From: a virus
Strand: one strand, 5' to 3'
Length of the DNA: 59,787 nt
Virus record (IMG/VR): IMGVR_UViG_3300031521_000069
Span: 1-59,787 of that record
How positions within the stretch are numbered: the first letter of the stretch is position 1; every line of letters begins with the position of its first letter. Made by a program: the position numbers and the translations under genes. The notes beneath the pieces were generated by a model. The model saw only the letters and a list, made by a program, of their open reading frames with translations, did not search any database and was not told the DNA's origin. Below, piece after piece: positions 44,430-52,207 of the stretch.

Positions 44430-44939
44430 TTATTCTCCTTTATATCCCAATTGTTTTGGCGCAATCCAATAAGACGCACCCTCGCCCTTTACCCGAATTT
44501 CCAAAACGGATTCGGGATCAAAACTATGTTGAGTAATTTCAACAAACTCCCCATTCAAAAGAGCGGAAGTTCCGATTAAAAAACACTTGGCCCAATTGGG
44601 AGCTAGAGATAAGCTATTATCGGGAACAACAATAAGAGAATCCCCATTAGCAGAAAACAATTTGAGCCTAACCAGCCCGTTGCCCAAATTACTTTCTAAT
44701 TGACAAAACAAGTGAAAACCTTCCCAGGCATTTGTTAGAACATAATCGCCCGGCAGGAAAGTTTCGTTTTTAACAGGATCGTGTTCTTTATCAACAACGA
44801 CCTTCTTCCTTAGTTCCACCAATTCCTCGAGCCAAGTGGCAAGTTGTCGATGTTCGGCGGCGCAGGAACAATCCGGATTTGTATTATTATAAGAATCCGC
44901 AACTTCCCTTGAATGTTTTATTGCTTCTTCAATATTCAT
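44430..44939 (-). CDS. hypothetical protein
   Basis: 169 residues: helical N-terminus with a Cys pair (CSCAAEHRQLATWLEELVELRK) and a beta-rich C-terminus. The N-terminal part resembles small 'EHRQLAxWLxEL' helical phage domains. Unassigned. Confidence 0.6.
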   Translation of the reverse strand: MNIEEAIKHSREVADSYNNTNPDCSCAAEHRQLATWLEELVELRKKVVVDKEHDPVKNETFLPGDYVLTNAWEGFHLFCQLESNLGNGLVRLKLFSANGDSLIVVPDNSLSLAPNWAKCFLIGTSALLNGEFVEITQHSFDPESVLEIRVKGEGASYWIAPKQLGYKGE

Positions 44940-45038
44940 CTTTTCGTTCCGTTTTTACAATGTTCACGCCATAATTTACCGGTGGAGCTGGCACTGGCAG
45001 TCCTGCCGCACCAAGGGCATTTACTGGTATTGATGGCA

Positions 45039-45254
45039 TTACTCCATCCTTTCTACTTGTACACCGTTTTCACTTACTCGATAAAAAAACAAGCCACCGC
45101 AAGATTCGCAGAATTGATCATCTTCGCTCGGCACTATGTTTTTTACTTTAAAACCTGCGTTGCAATGGGGGCAGGTGCCATCGAGTAGTATGCGACTAGC
45201 AAGTGCAGCATGGTAGTCGGCTATTTTTTGTTTCAAGGGTATTTTGCTATTCAT
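45039..45254 (-). CDS. zinc-ribbon protein
   Basis: 71 residues from ATG 45254. CPHCNAGFKV ... FCESCGG, two CxxC pairs 20 residues apart, a zinc ribbon. Overlaps the upstream stop. Confidence 0.7.
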   Translation of the reverse strand: MNSKIPLKQKIADYHAALASRILLDGTCPHCNAGFKVKNIVPSEDDQFCESCGGLFFYRVSENGVQVERME

Positions 45255-45612
45255 TGTCGTCGCCGTCATCCGGCCCGTCGTCAACAGCGTTCAACTCCCC
45301 GACGTCCTGCATATGATTCCGGTACGCTGTTTTAAACTTTGAAATATCATCTTCATCCCGGTTTGCAGACCCCGATCTGAACAACCAAAGCGGACATTCC
45401 CCGTTTTCGCATCCCTTGGTCAGCCCCCGGTTATAACCGTTGCACTCCCAGCAGAACATTTTGATCGCCCGGAGCGCCTTGGGGTTCTTTAGAAATTTTT
45501 CTACAGGATTGGTCTTGACCATTTCTTCCCCGGCATGTTCTTCCCGCCACTTGGCAAGGGCATCGACTGCCGCAGTATTTTTTACTTCTTCTTCAACAAA
45601 TTTTCTGGCCAT
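45247..45612 (-). CDS. Cys-rich phage protein (CxxC...CPLW family)
   Basis: 121 residues. LRAIKMFCWECNGYN...CENGECPLWLFRSG is a common small phage family of unknown function with four Cys; the tail is strongly acidic (DDGPDDGDDNE). Confidence 0.75.
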   Translation of the reverse strand: MARKFVEEEVKNTAAVDALAKWREEHAGEEMVKTNPVEKFLKNPKALRAIKMFCWECNGYNRGLTKGCENGECPLWLFRSGSANRDEDDISKFKTAYRNHMQDVGELNAVDDGPDDGDDNE

Positions 45613-45614
45613 GG

Positions 45615-45719
45615 TTATTTCCTCTTTCCGAATATTTTTTCAATGGTTTGTAAAACTTGATCGAAGTTCATCATTATGGCCAGGGCAATAATGACCGCCG
45701 CACCGCCAATATACTCCAT
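45615..45719 (-). CDS. 34-residue membrane peptide
   Basis: MEYIGGAAVIIALAIMMNF then a basic amphipathic end. AAGGATAA precedes ATG 45719. One TM helix; possibly a small holin-like or membrane-modulating peptide. Confidence 0.55.
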   Translation of the reverse strand: MEYIGGAAVIIALAIMMNFDQVLQTIEKIFGKRK

Positions 45720-45779
45720 AATTAATTATCCTTTGTTGTGATTACGACGCCTTTGTGCCTTTCGGCGTTGCTATCATAT

Positions 45780-45807
45780 ATTATAATACACTCGTATAAT
45801 AAAGCAA
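45780..45807 (-). promoter_or_regulatory. promoter with operator-like inverted repeat
   Basis: - strand TTGCTT, 16 bp, TATAAT. On the + strand TAATAC-ACTC-GTATAA at 45784-45799. Confidence 0.7.
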
Positions 45808-45836
45808 GCGCCGGGTATAAAATAAATTGACTTTTG

Positions 45837-46166
45837 TTATTGGGCTTCCGGCTTCCAGGCCAATATCTTATTATAGATGATCCGGGCATAACGCTGACGG
45901 TCTTTGGCTAAATTAGCCCCAAACCAATTAAAATAATCCGGACAACCAAAATTCCCATCATCAAAAACGCAACCCTCCCCATGTTGCAAAGGACATTTGA
46001 AATCGGTGTTTTTGTCTTTTATTGAACACAAGGGGCACTGGCAAACAAGAGTGAGTACCTTTATAAGCAATTGTTTCGGGAGGGTGTTTTTCGAATCAAT
46101 CTCCGGATGATCCGCCAGGTATTTCCAAACCTCGAGGCTAATTTCTTTTGCTTCAACTTGAGTAAT
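45837..46166 (-). CDS. Cys-rich protein, start codon not ATG/GTG/TTG
   Basis: The reading frame with QVEAKEISLEVWKYLADHPEI followed by CPLCSIKD, CPLQHGEGC and GCPDYF is open from a stop at 46215 down to 45837. The N-terminal sequence is clearly protein-like (a known phage style 'xxEALEISLEVWxYLAxHPEI...CPLC'), yet the region has no ATG/GTG; an ATT at 46166 or ACG at 46169, both behind AAAGGAAAG, are the only candidates in the right place. TTG at 46070 would delete the conserved part. Confidence 0.6.
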   Translation of the reverse strand: MTQVEAKEISLEVWKYLADHPEIDSKNTLPKQLLIKVLTLVCQCPLCSIKDKNTDFKCPLQHGEGCVFDDGNFGCPDYFNWFGANLAKDRQRYARIIYNKILAWKPEAQ

Positions 46167-46192
46167 CGTTTTCTGCTTTCCTTTTTTTGTTG

Positions 46193-46425
46193 TTAAATAA
46201 CCAACTTCGAATCGTTTATCTCAATACAAAGTTTTACACATTTTATTTCGCTGTCGGGATCGGCAAGTAGCTTTTCGTACTCGGTTGCGGCTTTGATCTG
46301 ATTGAAAACGGATCGAGCACGATTATAGAATCTTTACCTTTCCTTACAGCCTCATTGATTTCCGCAGTCATTTTTTCAACCTCGTCCCGAATTTCACCAG
46401 CAGTCATATCGCGCCAAACTTTCAT
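46193..46425 (-). pseudogene. small gene with apparent frameshift
   Basis: Frame 0 starts MKVWRDMTAGEIRDEVEKM (ATG 46425) and becomes un-protein-like after AVRKGKDS, stopping at 46243. The -1 frame continues with NRARSVFNQIKAATEYEKLL and DPDSEIKCVKLCIEIND to a stop at 46193. Together they read as one ~77-residue helical protein. Genuine mutation, error or frameshifting cannot be told apart. Confidence 0.5.
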
Positions 46426-46468
46426 TTGCTCGTTTCCTCCGGTTGTTGTTTATCCCGTCCACAAGTAT

Positions 46469-46497
46469 ATTATACAACCGTATAAGTAAAAGATCAA
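46469..46497 (-). promoter_or_regulatory. promoter with TTATAC-N4-GTATAA operator
   Basis: - strand TTGATC, 17 bp, TATAAT. Inverted repeat TTATAC-AACC-GTATAA at 46470-46485, overlapping the -10. Confidence 0.85.
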
Positions 46498-46533
46498 TAG
46501 TGATGATAAAAATAATCGAAGAAAAATTGAAAA

Positions 46534-48015
46534 CTATTTGATAGACGTATTTATTACCGACCCGTCCGGCAGCTTTAAATTAATCCTAGAGGAATCCGCG
46601 TATGAAACGCCGCCAGAACGCTTGACAACCGGCGACCCGGTATCTTGTCCGACCGGAGGCACAGGAAGCCCGGCAACGGTTAAATAATTACATCCGCCGC
46701 TTCTTTTTGCCGCCTCTGCCTCTTTTTCTTGTTTGCCCCGGACACCGCCCATCATCTTCACATAATCAATCGCCCCCTCTTTCATAATCTCATCGTTGTA
46801 AGTATAGCGCAGGGCGTCAACGGCATGATTAAATTTATCAATTGGCTCCCCGACAACTTTCCCGGTCGCCGGATCGGTTTTGTATTTATAGAGCTGAAAC
46901 TCGTCGGTAATATTTTCCTCCGGCAATCCTTGATCCAAACATCTGGGGTGGACAACAATATTCCAATGCTTTAACCAGTCCAGCCCCATTGTGATACTCC
47001 CGGCCCCTTTCTTAACCGCCTCTATTCGATAATGACGATTTTTCAAATGCTTAATCAGTTCCGGCCTTGCACTTTCGGCCTTTACTATGTACCCCTTGAT
47101 TCCTGATATCAGGGCAAATAAGTCGGTATCGATTTGATCCGGGTCAAGTTCAATTTTAAAAATACAATCCGCGATATAAATTTCCTTTGTGTTCCAATCT
47201 AAATACGATCTTATCAAACAACACGGGTCGGGGAAGAAACCGAAGTCAACACCGAACTTCCAGGGGATAATTGTATCAGCAGGAACAATAAAATCCCGGA
47301 CGCACCATTTTCGAATAATCGTCGCCTCACTAATCTTCTGGGGCAAACCACACCAGATATAATTATAATCATCTTCGGAATTACTTTTATCCGACATCAT
47401 CAACTCATACAGCGGTGTATCACGGAACCACGGGTTATCCCACCAGTTGATATAAACATGAACCGTATCCGGTGGAATCGAAGCACCGGTAACGAACCTA
47501 TCATGAACCGGTTCATGTTCGATTTTCCGATTATAGCTGAACCACACTTCCGACCCCGGCTTACGAATCGTCGGTAACAATAAATCCAAACTCATTTTTG
47601 AAACCATTTGAGCTTCTTCAACCCAGCAGATGTCATAACCTTCGTATGATTTCAGGTTGTCGGCGGCACTATGATCTGCTCCGGATTGCCTTAAGCCGGA
47701 AAAACTTATCTTCCCGCTGTTATGGGGACAAAGAATTTCTGCCTCTTTAATCATAAACCAAGGACGTAAACCGAATTTATCAATTTTCTTTTCAATCAAT
47801 GCCTTAACAGAATCTTTCAAAGAATGTTGAACTTCGCGGCAGCATAGCGCCCACTTGCCATAGCAGAAAACTTCTTTGATAATCTGCTCGGCAAAGAAGT
47901 GAGATTTAGCACCGCCGCGACCACCCTCGGCAACTTTATATCGGTGGGGCTGGGTTAATTCCTCGAGCTTTTCAGGATACTCAATGTTTAAATCAATATT
48001 TGGTTGGTCGGTCAT
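46534..48015 (-). CDS. terL: terminase large subunit
   Basis: 493 residues. ATPase: Walker A-like AEGGRGGAKS (about 29-38), Walker B with catalytic Glu ICWVEEAQ, coupling motif FSYNRK. Nuclease: VDFGFFPDPCC, later ESARPELI, and DKFNHAVDALRYTY, the acidic triad of Terminase_3/PBSX-type nucleases. It packages DNA. Its ATG overlaps a tiny upstream reading frame by TAATG and has no good ribosome-binding site, so it is probably translated by coupling. Confidence 0.92.
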   Translation of the reverse strand: MTDQPNIDLNIEYPEKLEELTQPHRYKVAEGGRGGAKSHFFAEQIIKEVFCYGKWALCCREVQHSLKDSVKALIEKKIDKFGLRPWFMIKEAEILCPHNSGKISFSGLRQSGADHSAADNLKSYEGYDICWVEEAQMVSKMSLDLLLPTIRKPGSEVWFSYNRKIEHEPVHDRFVTGASIPPDTVHVYINWWDNPWFRDTPLYELMMSDKSNSEDDYNYIWCGLPQKISEATIIRKWCVRDFIVPADTIIPWKFGVDFGFFPDPCCLIRSYLDWNTKEIYIADCIFKIELDPDQIDTDLFALISGIKGYIVKAESARPELIKHLKNRHYRIEAVKKGAGSITMGLDWLKHWNIVVHPRCLDQGLPEENITDEFQLYKYKTDPATGKVVGEPIDKFNHAVDALRYTYNDEIMKEGAIDYVKMMGGVRGKQEKEAEAAKRSGGCNYLTVAGLPVPPVGQDTGSPVVKRSGGVSYADSSRINLKLPDGSVINTSIK

Positions 48016-48068
48016 TATATTCTGCCACGGGACATTCCATCAAAAAAACTGATAATTGTATATTTCAT
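48015..48068 (-). pseudogene. 17-residue relic resembling a C5-cytosine methyltransferase N-terminus
   Basis: MKYTIISFFDGMSRGRI, ending directly at the terL start. Motif I of C5-MTases reads SLFDGxxxGxxAL. Between this and 48151 another 24-codon frame (MRTNRRLPPEIQAKITRLEK...) is open. Both are too short to function as enzymes; they may serve to couple terL translation. Confidence 0.4.
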
Positions 48069-48150
48069 TCACCCACCACCTTTTCAAGGCGCGTAATTTT
48101 TGCTTGTATTTCCGGCGGTAAACGCCGGTTAGTTCTCATTGCCGCCCGTT

Positions 48151-48285
48151 TCACCGGCTACATGCTAAAAGCGGTTTACCGGCCTGTTCTATACAGAATT
48201 TCGCTATATTTTTACAACGCCCGGAATCCGGCTGAACTCCGTCGGCATTTACCTTTCCCAGGTTGGCAAAATCACATCGTTTCAT
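48151..48285 (-). CDS. 44-residue Cys-containing peptide
   Basis: ATG 48285 overlaps the terS stop as TAATG. MKRCDFANLGKVNADG ... RCKNIAKFCIEQAG ... CSR: four Cys. Possibly a small zinc protein. No family. Confidence 0.55.
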   Translation of the reverse strand: MKRCDFANLGKVNADGVQPDSGRCKNIAKFCIEQAGKPLLACSR

Positions 48286-49019
48286 TATCGCGCCACCTTA
48301 TCGGCAGGAACCGCCGTTGCCTTAACATTGATAACCGACCCTTCCCCAAGTTGTTTATTCTTCAACGGACTTTGAATGGAATATTGATGAACGTTGATAA
48401 CAGGAGGTTGCAACGGTTGTCCACCCGGCCCACTAATCTCTTTCTTCGCCGGTTCTTTGTAACCCATAATATCGCAGATCAGGGCTCCGACCGCTTTCTG
48501 GTCAACCATCTTTGTCACTACCCGCTTTAATACTTTTTCGCCGGTTGCCGGGTTTTCTATCTCGATAACCGAAACCTCCTTGGCGGCAGAAATAGCCCCT
48601 GTTCTTTTCGCCTCCTCATAATCTTCAAGATCTCCAATATCGGTCAGGAATACTCGGGCTAATTTTTCCAAAACCATTTCCCGGCTAATCAATTGTGCCC
48701 AGGGCTTGTCGGCAATCTGTCGGTTCAGAAGTTCTTTATCAATATAATCCAGGATCGGTTTGACCCTTGCCTTGGCTTCGCAGCCACGGGAAGAAGCGTG
48801 TTTATGAATGTAACCGGCCTTAATAGCGGTCGCGGTAAGACTTTCGGATTCAAAATAGTATGGGATAAAAAGTTTTTCCCGGTACGTAAGTTTTTGATAT
48901 ATTGCCCGGAGTTCTTCCGGCAGTTCGGGCAGGACATGATATTCAAACCTTTTTAATTGTTTCCGGTCAGCTATAGACATTGTTTCCAAATTGTAGCGCC
49001 AACAAACTGCTTCTCTCAT
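48285..49019 (-). CDS. terS: terminase small subunit
   Basis: 244 residues from ATG 49019 (AGAGGA 10 bases upstream). Terminase_2-like: YREKLFIPYYFESESLTATAIKAGY (an HTH where a phage usually shows F...YL..N.T.AAxxAGY), then SSRGCEAKARVKPILDYID and a C-terminal oligomerisation/TerL-binding part. It recognises the packaging site. Confidence 0.85.
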   Translation of the reverse strand: MREAVCWRYNLETMSIADRKQLKRFEYHVLPELPEELRAIYQKLTYREKLFIPYYFESESLTATAIKAGYIHKHASSRGCEAKARVKPILDYIDKELLNRQIADKPWAQLISREMVLEKLARVFLTDIGDLEDYEEAKRTGAISAAKEVSVIEIENPATGEKVLKRVVTKMVDQKAVGALICDIMGYKEPAKKEISGPGGQPLQPPVINVHQYSIQSPLKNKQLGEGSVINVKATAVPADKVAR

Positions 49020-49070
49020 AATTCCGACCATCCTCTTTAATCGGTTACTTACTTTTATATCACATAATAA

Positions 49071-49099
49071 ATTATAACCGACAATTTCCGAGAATGCAA
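49071..49099 (-). promoter_or_regulatory. promoter of terS-terL
   Basis: - strand TTGCAT, 17 bp, TATAAT; TSS about 45 bases before the terS ATG. Confidence 0.8.
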
Positions 49100-49377
49100 G
49101 ACAACTAAGTAACATTCTTACTTATCTGGCAATCAACCGCCTTATCCGTCCGGGCGAATCTGATCAACATGTTTACGCTGTATTAACCCTTGCTCTATGT
49201 AGGGTTATATAATAAATGGGTTAAGGACAGGTTACGTTTGTTTCACGGACTTTCCTCTTTTTTATTTTAAACACAAATTGATAATCAATATAAGTCTTCG
49301 CTAAATAATTCTCTTTGTTCGCCATTTAAATGAATGCCAGACTCTCGCGCAATTAAAAACGCTTCTTGTCTTTCAAT
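49100..49377. other. intergenic region upstream of terS
   Basis: No convincing gene. It contains an inverted repeat TAACCC (49184-49189) / GGGTTA (49202-49207), and on the - strand an in-frame continuation past the stop of 49378-49713 that encodes about 29 protein-like residues (RQEAFLIARESGIHLNGEQ...), which would be read only by stop readthrough. As the terminase genes follow, the packaging (pac/cos) site could lie here; this is inference. Confidence 0.5.
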
Positions 49378-49713
49378 TTATGTCTCATTGCGAGAGATAA
49401 TGGTGATTTTGACGCCATCGGAGAGCTGTTCAATCGTTGCGTTGACTTGGTGTGTATGGATCAACTCCAAAATGAGGGGAGATACTGGACGCACAGTAAT
49501 ATAACGCCAACTGCTGCCAGTTACTGCCGAGCGCGGCAGAACGGTTTTAAGCGCCGCCAGCAGCGTTAAATATTGCTGGCGCTTGCTACTTGCGTTAGGC
49601 TTGCGCCCTTGCCCTTTGCCCCGGTTGGCTGCTGTTTTGGCTGCGCTTTTGACGCAACCGCCTCTGCGCCCCAGGGCGACCGCTGCCGCATTTTTTGCTT
49701 TATCATCGCTCAT
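49378..49713 (-). CDS. LGRRGG-type small basic protein
   Basis: 111 residues from ATG 49713. N-terminal DDKAKNAAAVALGRRGGCVKSAAKTAANRG is of the 'AAAVxLGRKGGxxxxxAK' type found in plasmids, phages and bacteria; the rest is beta-rich. Its base composition is more GC-rich than its neighbours, suggesting recent acquisition. Confidence 0.65.
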   Translation of the reverse strand: MSDDKAKNAAAVALGRRGGCVKSAAKTAANRGKGQGRKPNASSKRQQYLTLLAALKTVLPRSAVTGSSWRYITVRPVSPLILELIHTHQVNATIEQLSDGVKITIISRNET

Positions 49714-49752
49714 CGTCCGCCTCAATCCCCGGCTTGTGCCGGGGCGTATTGA

Positions 49753-50058
49753 TTAGAAATTCATGTTATCGTTGACTTCATCGCGCCACTGGCGCAATGT
49801 TTCATCCATAATTTCGACATCAATTTCATTCAGTTTGTAATCACCGTTGCGCTCTAAATCAGAGTTGCTATAGCTGCAGTTTTGTTGCCAAACACGACCG
49901 GACCATAACCCGTTTTCTTTGAATAGAATTTCGACACTATAACCTGTTTTGCCTGCGGCGTCGAGTTCGACAATTTCCTGATAACATTTTTTATAACCTT
50001 CCTCAAAAGATTCCATGTTGATTTCATTGCTGTCGATGATTCTGCTTTCGTTTTCCAT
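49753..50058 (-). CDS. hypothetical acidic protein
   Basis: 101 residues, AGGAGACG before the ATG. Acidic and with aromatic residues (LWSGRVWQQNCSYSNSD). Resembles small anti-restriction/regulator-sized proteins but no family is recognised. Under the palindrome-containing promoter at 50120. Confidence 0.65.
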   Translation of the reverse strand: MENESRIIDSNEINMESFEEGYKKCYQEIVELDAAGKTGYSVEILFKENGLWSGRVWQQNCSYSNSDLERNGDYKLNEIDVEIMDETLRQWRDEVNDNMNF

Positions 50059-50119
50059 TTTTCGTCTCCTGATTTTTTTTCGATCCGCTTGCGATGCCCA
50101 TCATCACTTGCATGTTTAT

Positions 50120-50148
50120 ATTATAATCTAAGCGCTTAGAAAATGCAA
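50120..50148 (-). promoter_or_regulatory. promoter with palindromic operator in the spacer
   Basis: - strand TTGCAT, 17 bp, TATAAT. The spacer contains a perfect 12-bp palindrome CTAAGCGCTTAG (50128-50139), likely a repressor site, different from the TTATAC operator. Confidence 0.75.
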
Positions 50149-50382
50149 TATCAAAATGATTTAAAATCGCAAAATAATTTATTTTACGCTCAAAAACTTT
50201 GAAAATATTTTTGATGTAGTAAGCGAATCGGTTTTAGTAAAATATGCACAATCGCTGGCGGTCGCGGTTTCCGGGCCTGGCACAACTAAATATCGTTGTT
50301 TTGTGAAAACCTCAGTTCGGTTAAATCCACCTCAGAACGGTTATGCGTGCCTGGGAAAACCTATTGTGATATTACAATAATC
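50149..50382. other. noncoding region with direct and inverted repeats
   Basis: No gene. Direct repeats CCTCAGTTCGGTTA and CCTCAGAACGGTTA begin 20 bp apart (50310, 50330). An inverted repeat TATTGT (50362-50367) / ACAATA (50374-50379) lies next to the following stop. Looks like a regulatory region. Confidence 0.5.
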
Positions 50383-50580
50383 TTACTTTGTTTTGTTGTG
50401 AACGCAATAGGGGTCGCACAGGCCGTTCATTCCATACCCGCAGTTCCCGCAATCAGATTTTTGTTCGGAAACCACCCGATGGCGCGACTTTGTTTTTCTC
50501 GCCACTTTTGCTTCGCTCAAAAATTCCTCTTCGCGGAATTCGGTTAAGTGGGTTCTGAAATAATCGACATCTTTGTCCAT
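50383..50580 (-). CDS. Cys-rich small protein
   Basis: 65 residues, C-terminus CGNCGYGMNGLCDPYC (CxxC, then CxxxC). AGGGTAACGG precedes the ATG. Probably zinc-binding. Confidence 0.7.
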   Translation of the reverse strand: MDKDVDYFRTHLTEFREEEFLSEAKVARKTKSRHRVVSEQKSDCGNCGYGMNGLCDPYCVHNKTK

Positions 50581-50585
50581 AACCG

Positions 50586-50918
50586 TTACCCTATTTTATG
50601 AATGTTTTCCAACTCACTTTCAAAGACGATTATTTTGTTCAGTCCTTCCGCATATCTTTTTTCCAATCTTGCTCCTTCTGAATTTTGCCAACCGTTAAGC
50701 ATCAGAACATGAGTGCTGATTTGAACCATAGTCATATCAAGAATCATATACTGTTCATAATCCAAGTCCGGTATATGTTGTGTAGGACTTAATACCCGGC
50801 AATCGTAATCCCGAATAATCATTTCCTCCACCTGTTTAAAGTGAGGAAAATTATAATCGGTAATGCCGGTCATCGGGCCGGACAGATAAACAAGGTCGCT
50901 GGTACTAAATAGATTCAT
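50586..50918 (-). CDS. DUF4406 (nucleoside deoxyribosyltransferase-like)
   Basis: 110 residues: VYLSGPMTGITDYNFPHF near the start and HVLMLNGWQNSEGARLEKRYAE are both DUF4406 hallmarks, related to nucleoside 2-deoxyribosyltransferases. Probably nucleotide metabolism. ATGA overlap with the small frame upstream. Confidence 0.85.
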   Translation of the reverse strand: MNLFSTSDLVYLSGPMTGITDYNFPHFKQVEEMIIRDYDCRVLSPTQHIPDLDYEQYMILDMTMVQISTHVLMLNGWQNSEGARLEKRYAEGLNKIIVFESELENIHKIG

Positions 50919-51019
50919 TTGATCGTAACCCCATCGACTCCGGTTTTAATCCAACAGAAGGTTCCGGTCAGGATATCGATGTTTTCGCATTCAATGTGCA
51001 ACTTTTCCGAGCTAACCAA
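50915..51019 (-). CDS. 34-residue peptide (TTG start)
   Basis: Open frame ending in ATGA overlap with the DUF4406 gene: SSEKLHIECENIDILTGTF then CWIKTGVDGVTIK. Protein-like, starting at TTG 51019 or an unseen codon. Confidence 0.45.
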   Translation of the reverse strand: MVSSEKLHIECENIDILTGTFCWIKTGVDGVTIK

Positions 51020-51116
51020 TTTTGTCGCCGTCAAAAGAATTTAAACATTGACCCCTTGGATTTAGATAATAACCGTTATTTTGCTCCTCAGTGTGTTTGC
51101 AATTCTTCTTGACCAT
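51012..51116 (-). CDS. 34-residue peptide
   Basis: MVKKNCKHTEEQNNGYYLN ... QCLNSFDGDKIG. Two Cys and a His near the N-terminus. ATG 51116 has no strong ribosome-binding site; tentative. Confidence 0.45.
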   Translation of the reverse strand: MVKKNCKHTEEQNNGYYLNPRGQCLNSFDGDKIG

Positions 51117-51139
51117 TCTAAACGTTAATGTATATCTGT

Positions 51140-51313
51140 TCACTTTCTTTTCCTCCAGCTATCGCAAAAATTTTCAATCGGATGCTTTGTGCAAATAATC
51201 GATTCACAATTTTCGCAACTCTTTTTACCGAATATTTGACTCCAGTTATCCCGGTACTTCTTTTCATCGGTCGGACGCCGTTTATCCCCTTTACCTGCCG
51301 CACTAACACTCAT
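51140..51313 (-). CDS. KGDKRRP-type small Cys protein
   Basis: 57 residues from ATG 51313 (ATGA overlap). GKGDKRRPTDEKKYRDNWSQIFG is a motif I know from small phage proteins (KGDxxRPxxxxxYxxNWxxIFG); the end adds CENCESIICTKHPIENFC. Confidence 0.7.
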   Translation of the reverse strand: MSVSAAGKGDKRRPTDEKKYRDNWSQIFGKKSCENCESIICTKHPIENFCDSWRKRK

Positions 51314-51609
51314 TTCCTCTCCCACATTGTACAGGGTTCCAAAATTCTTTTGATTGCATCTAATTTTACTTTCATGGCGTTATATTTTACACGATATGAG
51401 CCATTCATCAGATTGCGACATTTTGCCGAAAGGCTTCTATTCCTGTACCGGTACTTGTTTACCGAAGTTCTTAATTTATCTGTTTCTTTTTTATCTGCTT
51501 CAAGCTGTTTTATTTTGGTTTTTAATGACTTTATTTCGAGATCCATCAAATAAGCTTTATCTACCGCCTTTTGATGAACTTCTTTCAGTTTTAAAAAACC
51601 GATTGCCAT
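51310..51609 (-). CDS. coiled-coil protein, probable Rz-like candidate
   Basis: 99 residues from ATG 51609: a slightly hydrophobic N-terminus and then K/E/R/N coiled coil (IKSLKTKIKQLEADKKETDKL). It directly follows the endolysin, the place of a spanin, but the N-terminal anchor is weak. Tentative. Confidence 0.5.
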   Translation of the reverse strand: MAIGFLKLKEVHQKAVDKAYLMDLEIKSLKTKIKQLEADKKETDKLRTSVNKYRYRNRSLSAKCRNLMNGSYRVKYNAMKVKLDAIKRILEPCTMWERK

Positions 51610-51611
51610 AA

Positions 51612-52019
51612 TTAAACCGCAGCCTCCAGAATTCGCTTTACTTTTGCCCAATAAGGCAGGGTTTGTTCCTTTTGCCAACCATTAGGCCCACCGTTATGCA
51701 TCCGGGCTGCAATTTCGTAAGTGCAAGGTTTTTTCGTGTGCTGTTCATAAGCGTGGCAATACCATTGCAAATATAGCCGAACAATAGTTCTTGCCCTCCC
51801 CACGACAAAAGCATCAACGTGATCATAAAACAGGTTATAGCGCTCATTGACGTCTCGAATATAGATATCATGAAGTTGCAGGACGCCAAAGGCGGTCGGC
51901 TTGCCATTAACATAATCGCCTTGGGCTATAGCAACATTATTCGACTCGACTTTTGAAAGCGCGGAAAGAAAGACCTCAAAGTCTGGGCTATCAAAATCAA
52001 CTTTGTTTTCGACGTTCAT
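51612..52019 (-). CDS. lysozyme-like endolysin (transglycosylase/muramidase)
   Basis: 135 residues: FLSALSKVESNNVAIAQGD with the catalytic Glu in VES, then GKPTAFGVLQLHDIYIRDVNERY, and the C-terminal AARMHNGGPNGWQKEQTLPYW. The pattern fits small SLT/lysozyme-like phage endolysins (AL..VES....GD..xAxGxxQI...Y..D). It cuts the glycan strands at lysis. Confidence 0.78.
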   Translation of the reverse strand: MNVENKVDFDSPDFEVFLSALSKVESNNVAIAQGDYVNGKPTAFGVLQLHDIYIRDVNERYNLFYDHVDAFVVGRARTIVRLYLQWYCHAYEQHTKKPCTYEIAARMHNGGPNGWQKEQTLPYWAKVKRILEAAV

Positions 52020-52021
52020 CC

Positions 52022-52207
52022 TTAGCCCCCAATAAGGTTAAGGATATCGGCGTAAATCTGCTCCGCCAGTTGCTCGGACTCGAGGCGCTTATGGTCGGGA
52101 ATCAGCGCTTGCAAGTCTTTAATTCCTTGCAGAATCTGGTTAAATTCTTCCAGTCGTAAATCAACCGAAATATCGACATTCACTTTTGAACTTCCAATAT
52201 TACTCAT
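52022..52207 (-). CDS. hypothetical helical protein
   Basis: 61 residues with a coiled-coil core (LRLEEFNQILQGIKDLQAL). Overlaps the upstream stop; just before the endolysin. Possibly a small lysis or structural adaptor. Confidence 0.55.
   Translation of the reverse strand: MSNIGSSKVNVDISVDLRLEEFNQILQGIKDLQALIPDHKRLESEQLAEQIYADILNLIGG

Noticed and set aside
44936-45052. Zinc-finger-like frame (CPWCGRTASASSTGKLWREHC) between 45039 and 44939
   Set aside because: The frame looks natural, but no start codon of any usual type is present and a competing TAATG-coupled ATG frame (MPSIPVNALGAAG) occupies the same DNA; left unassigned.
51118-51309. Overlapping - strand ORF MLVRQVKGING...
   Set aside because: Out of frame with the recognisable KGDKRRP-type protein at 51140-51313; a shadow.
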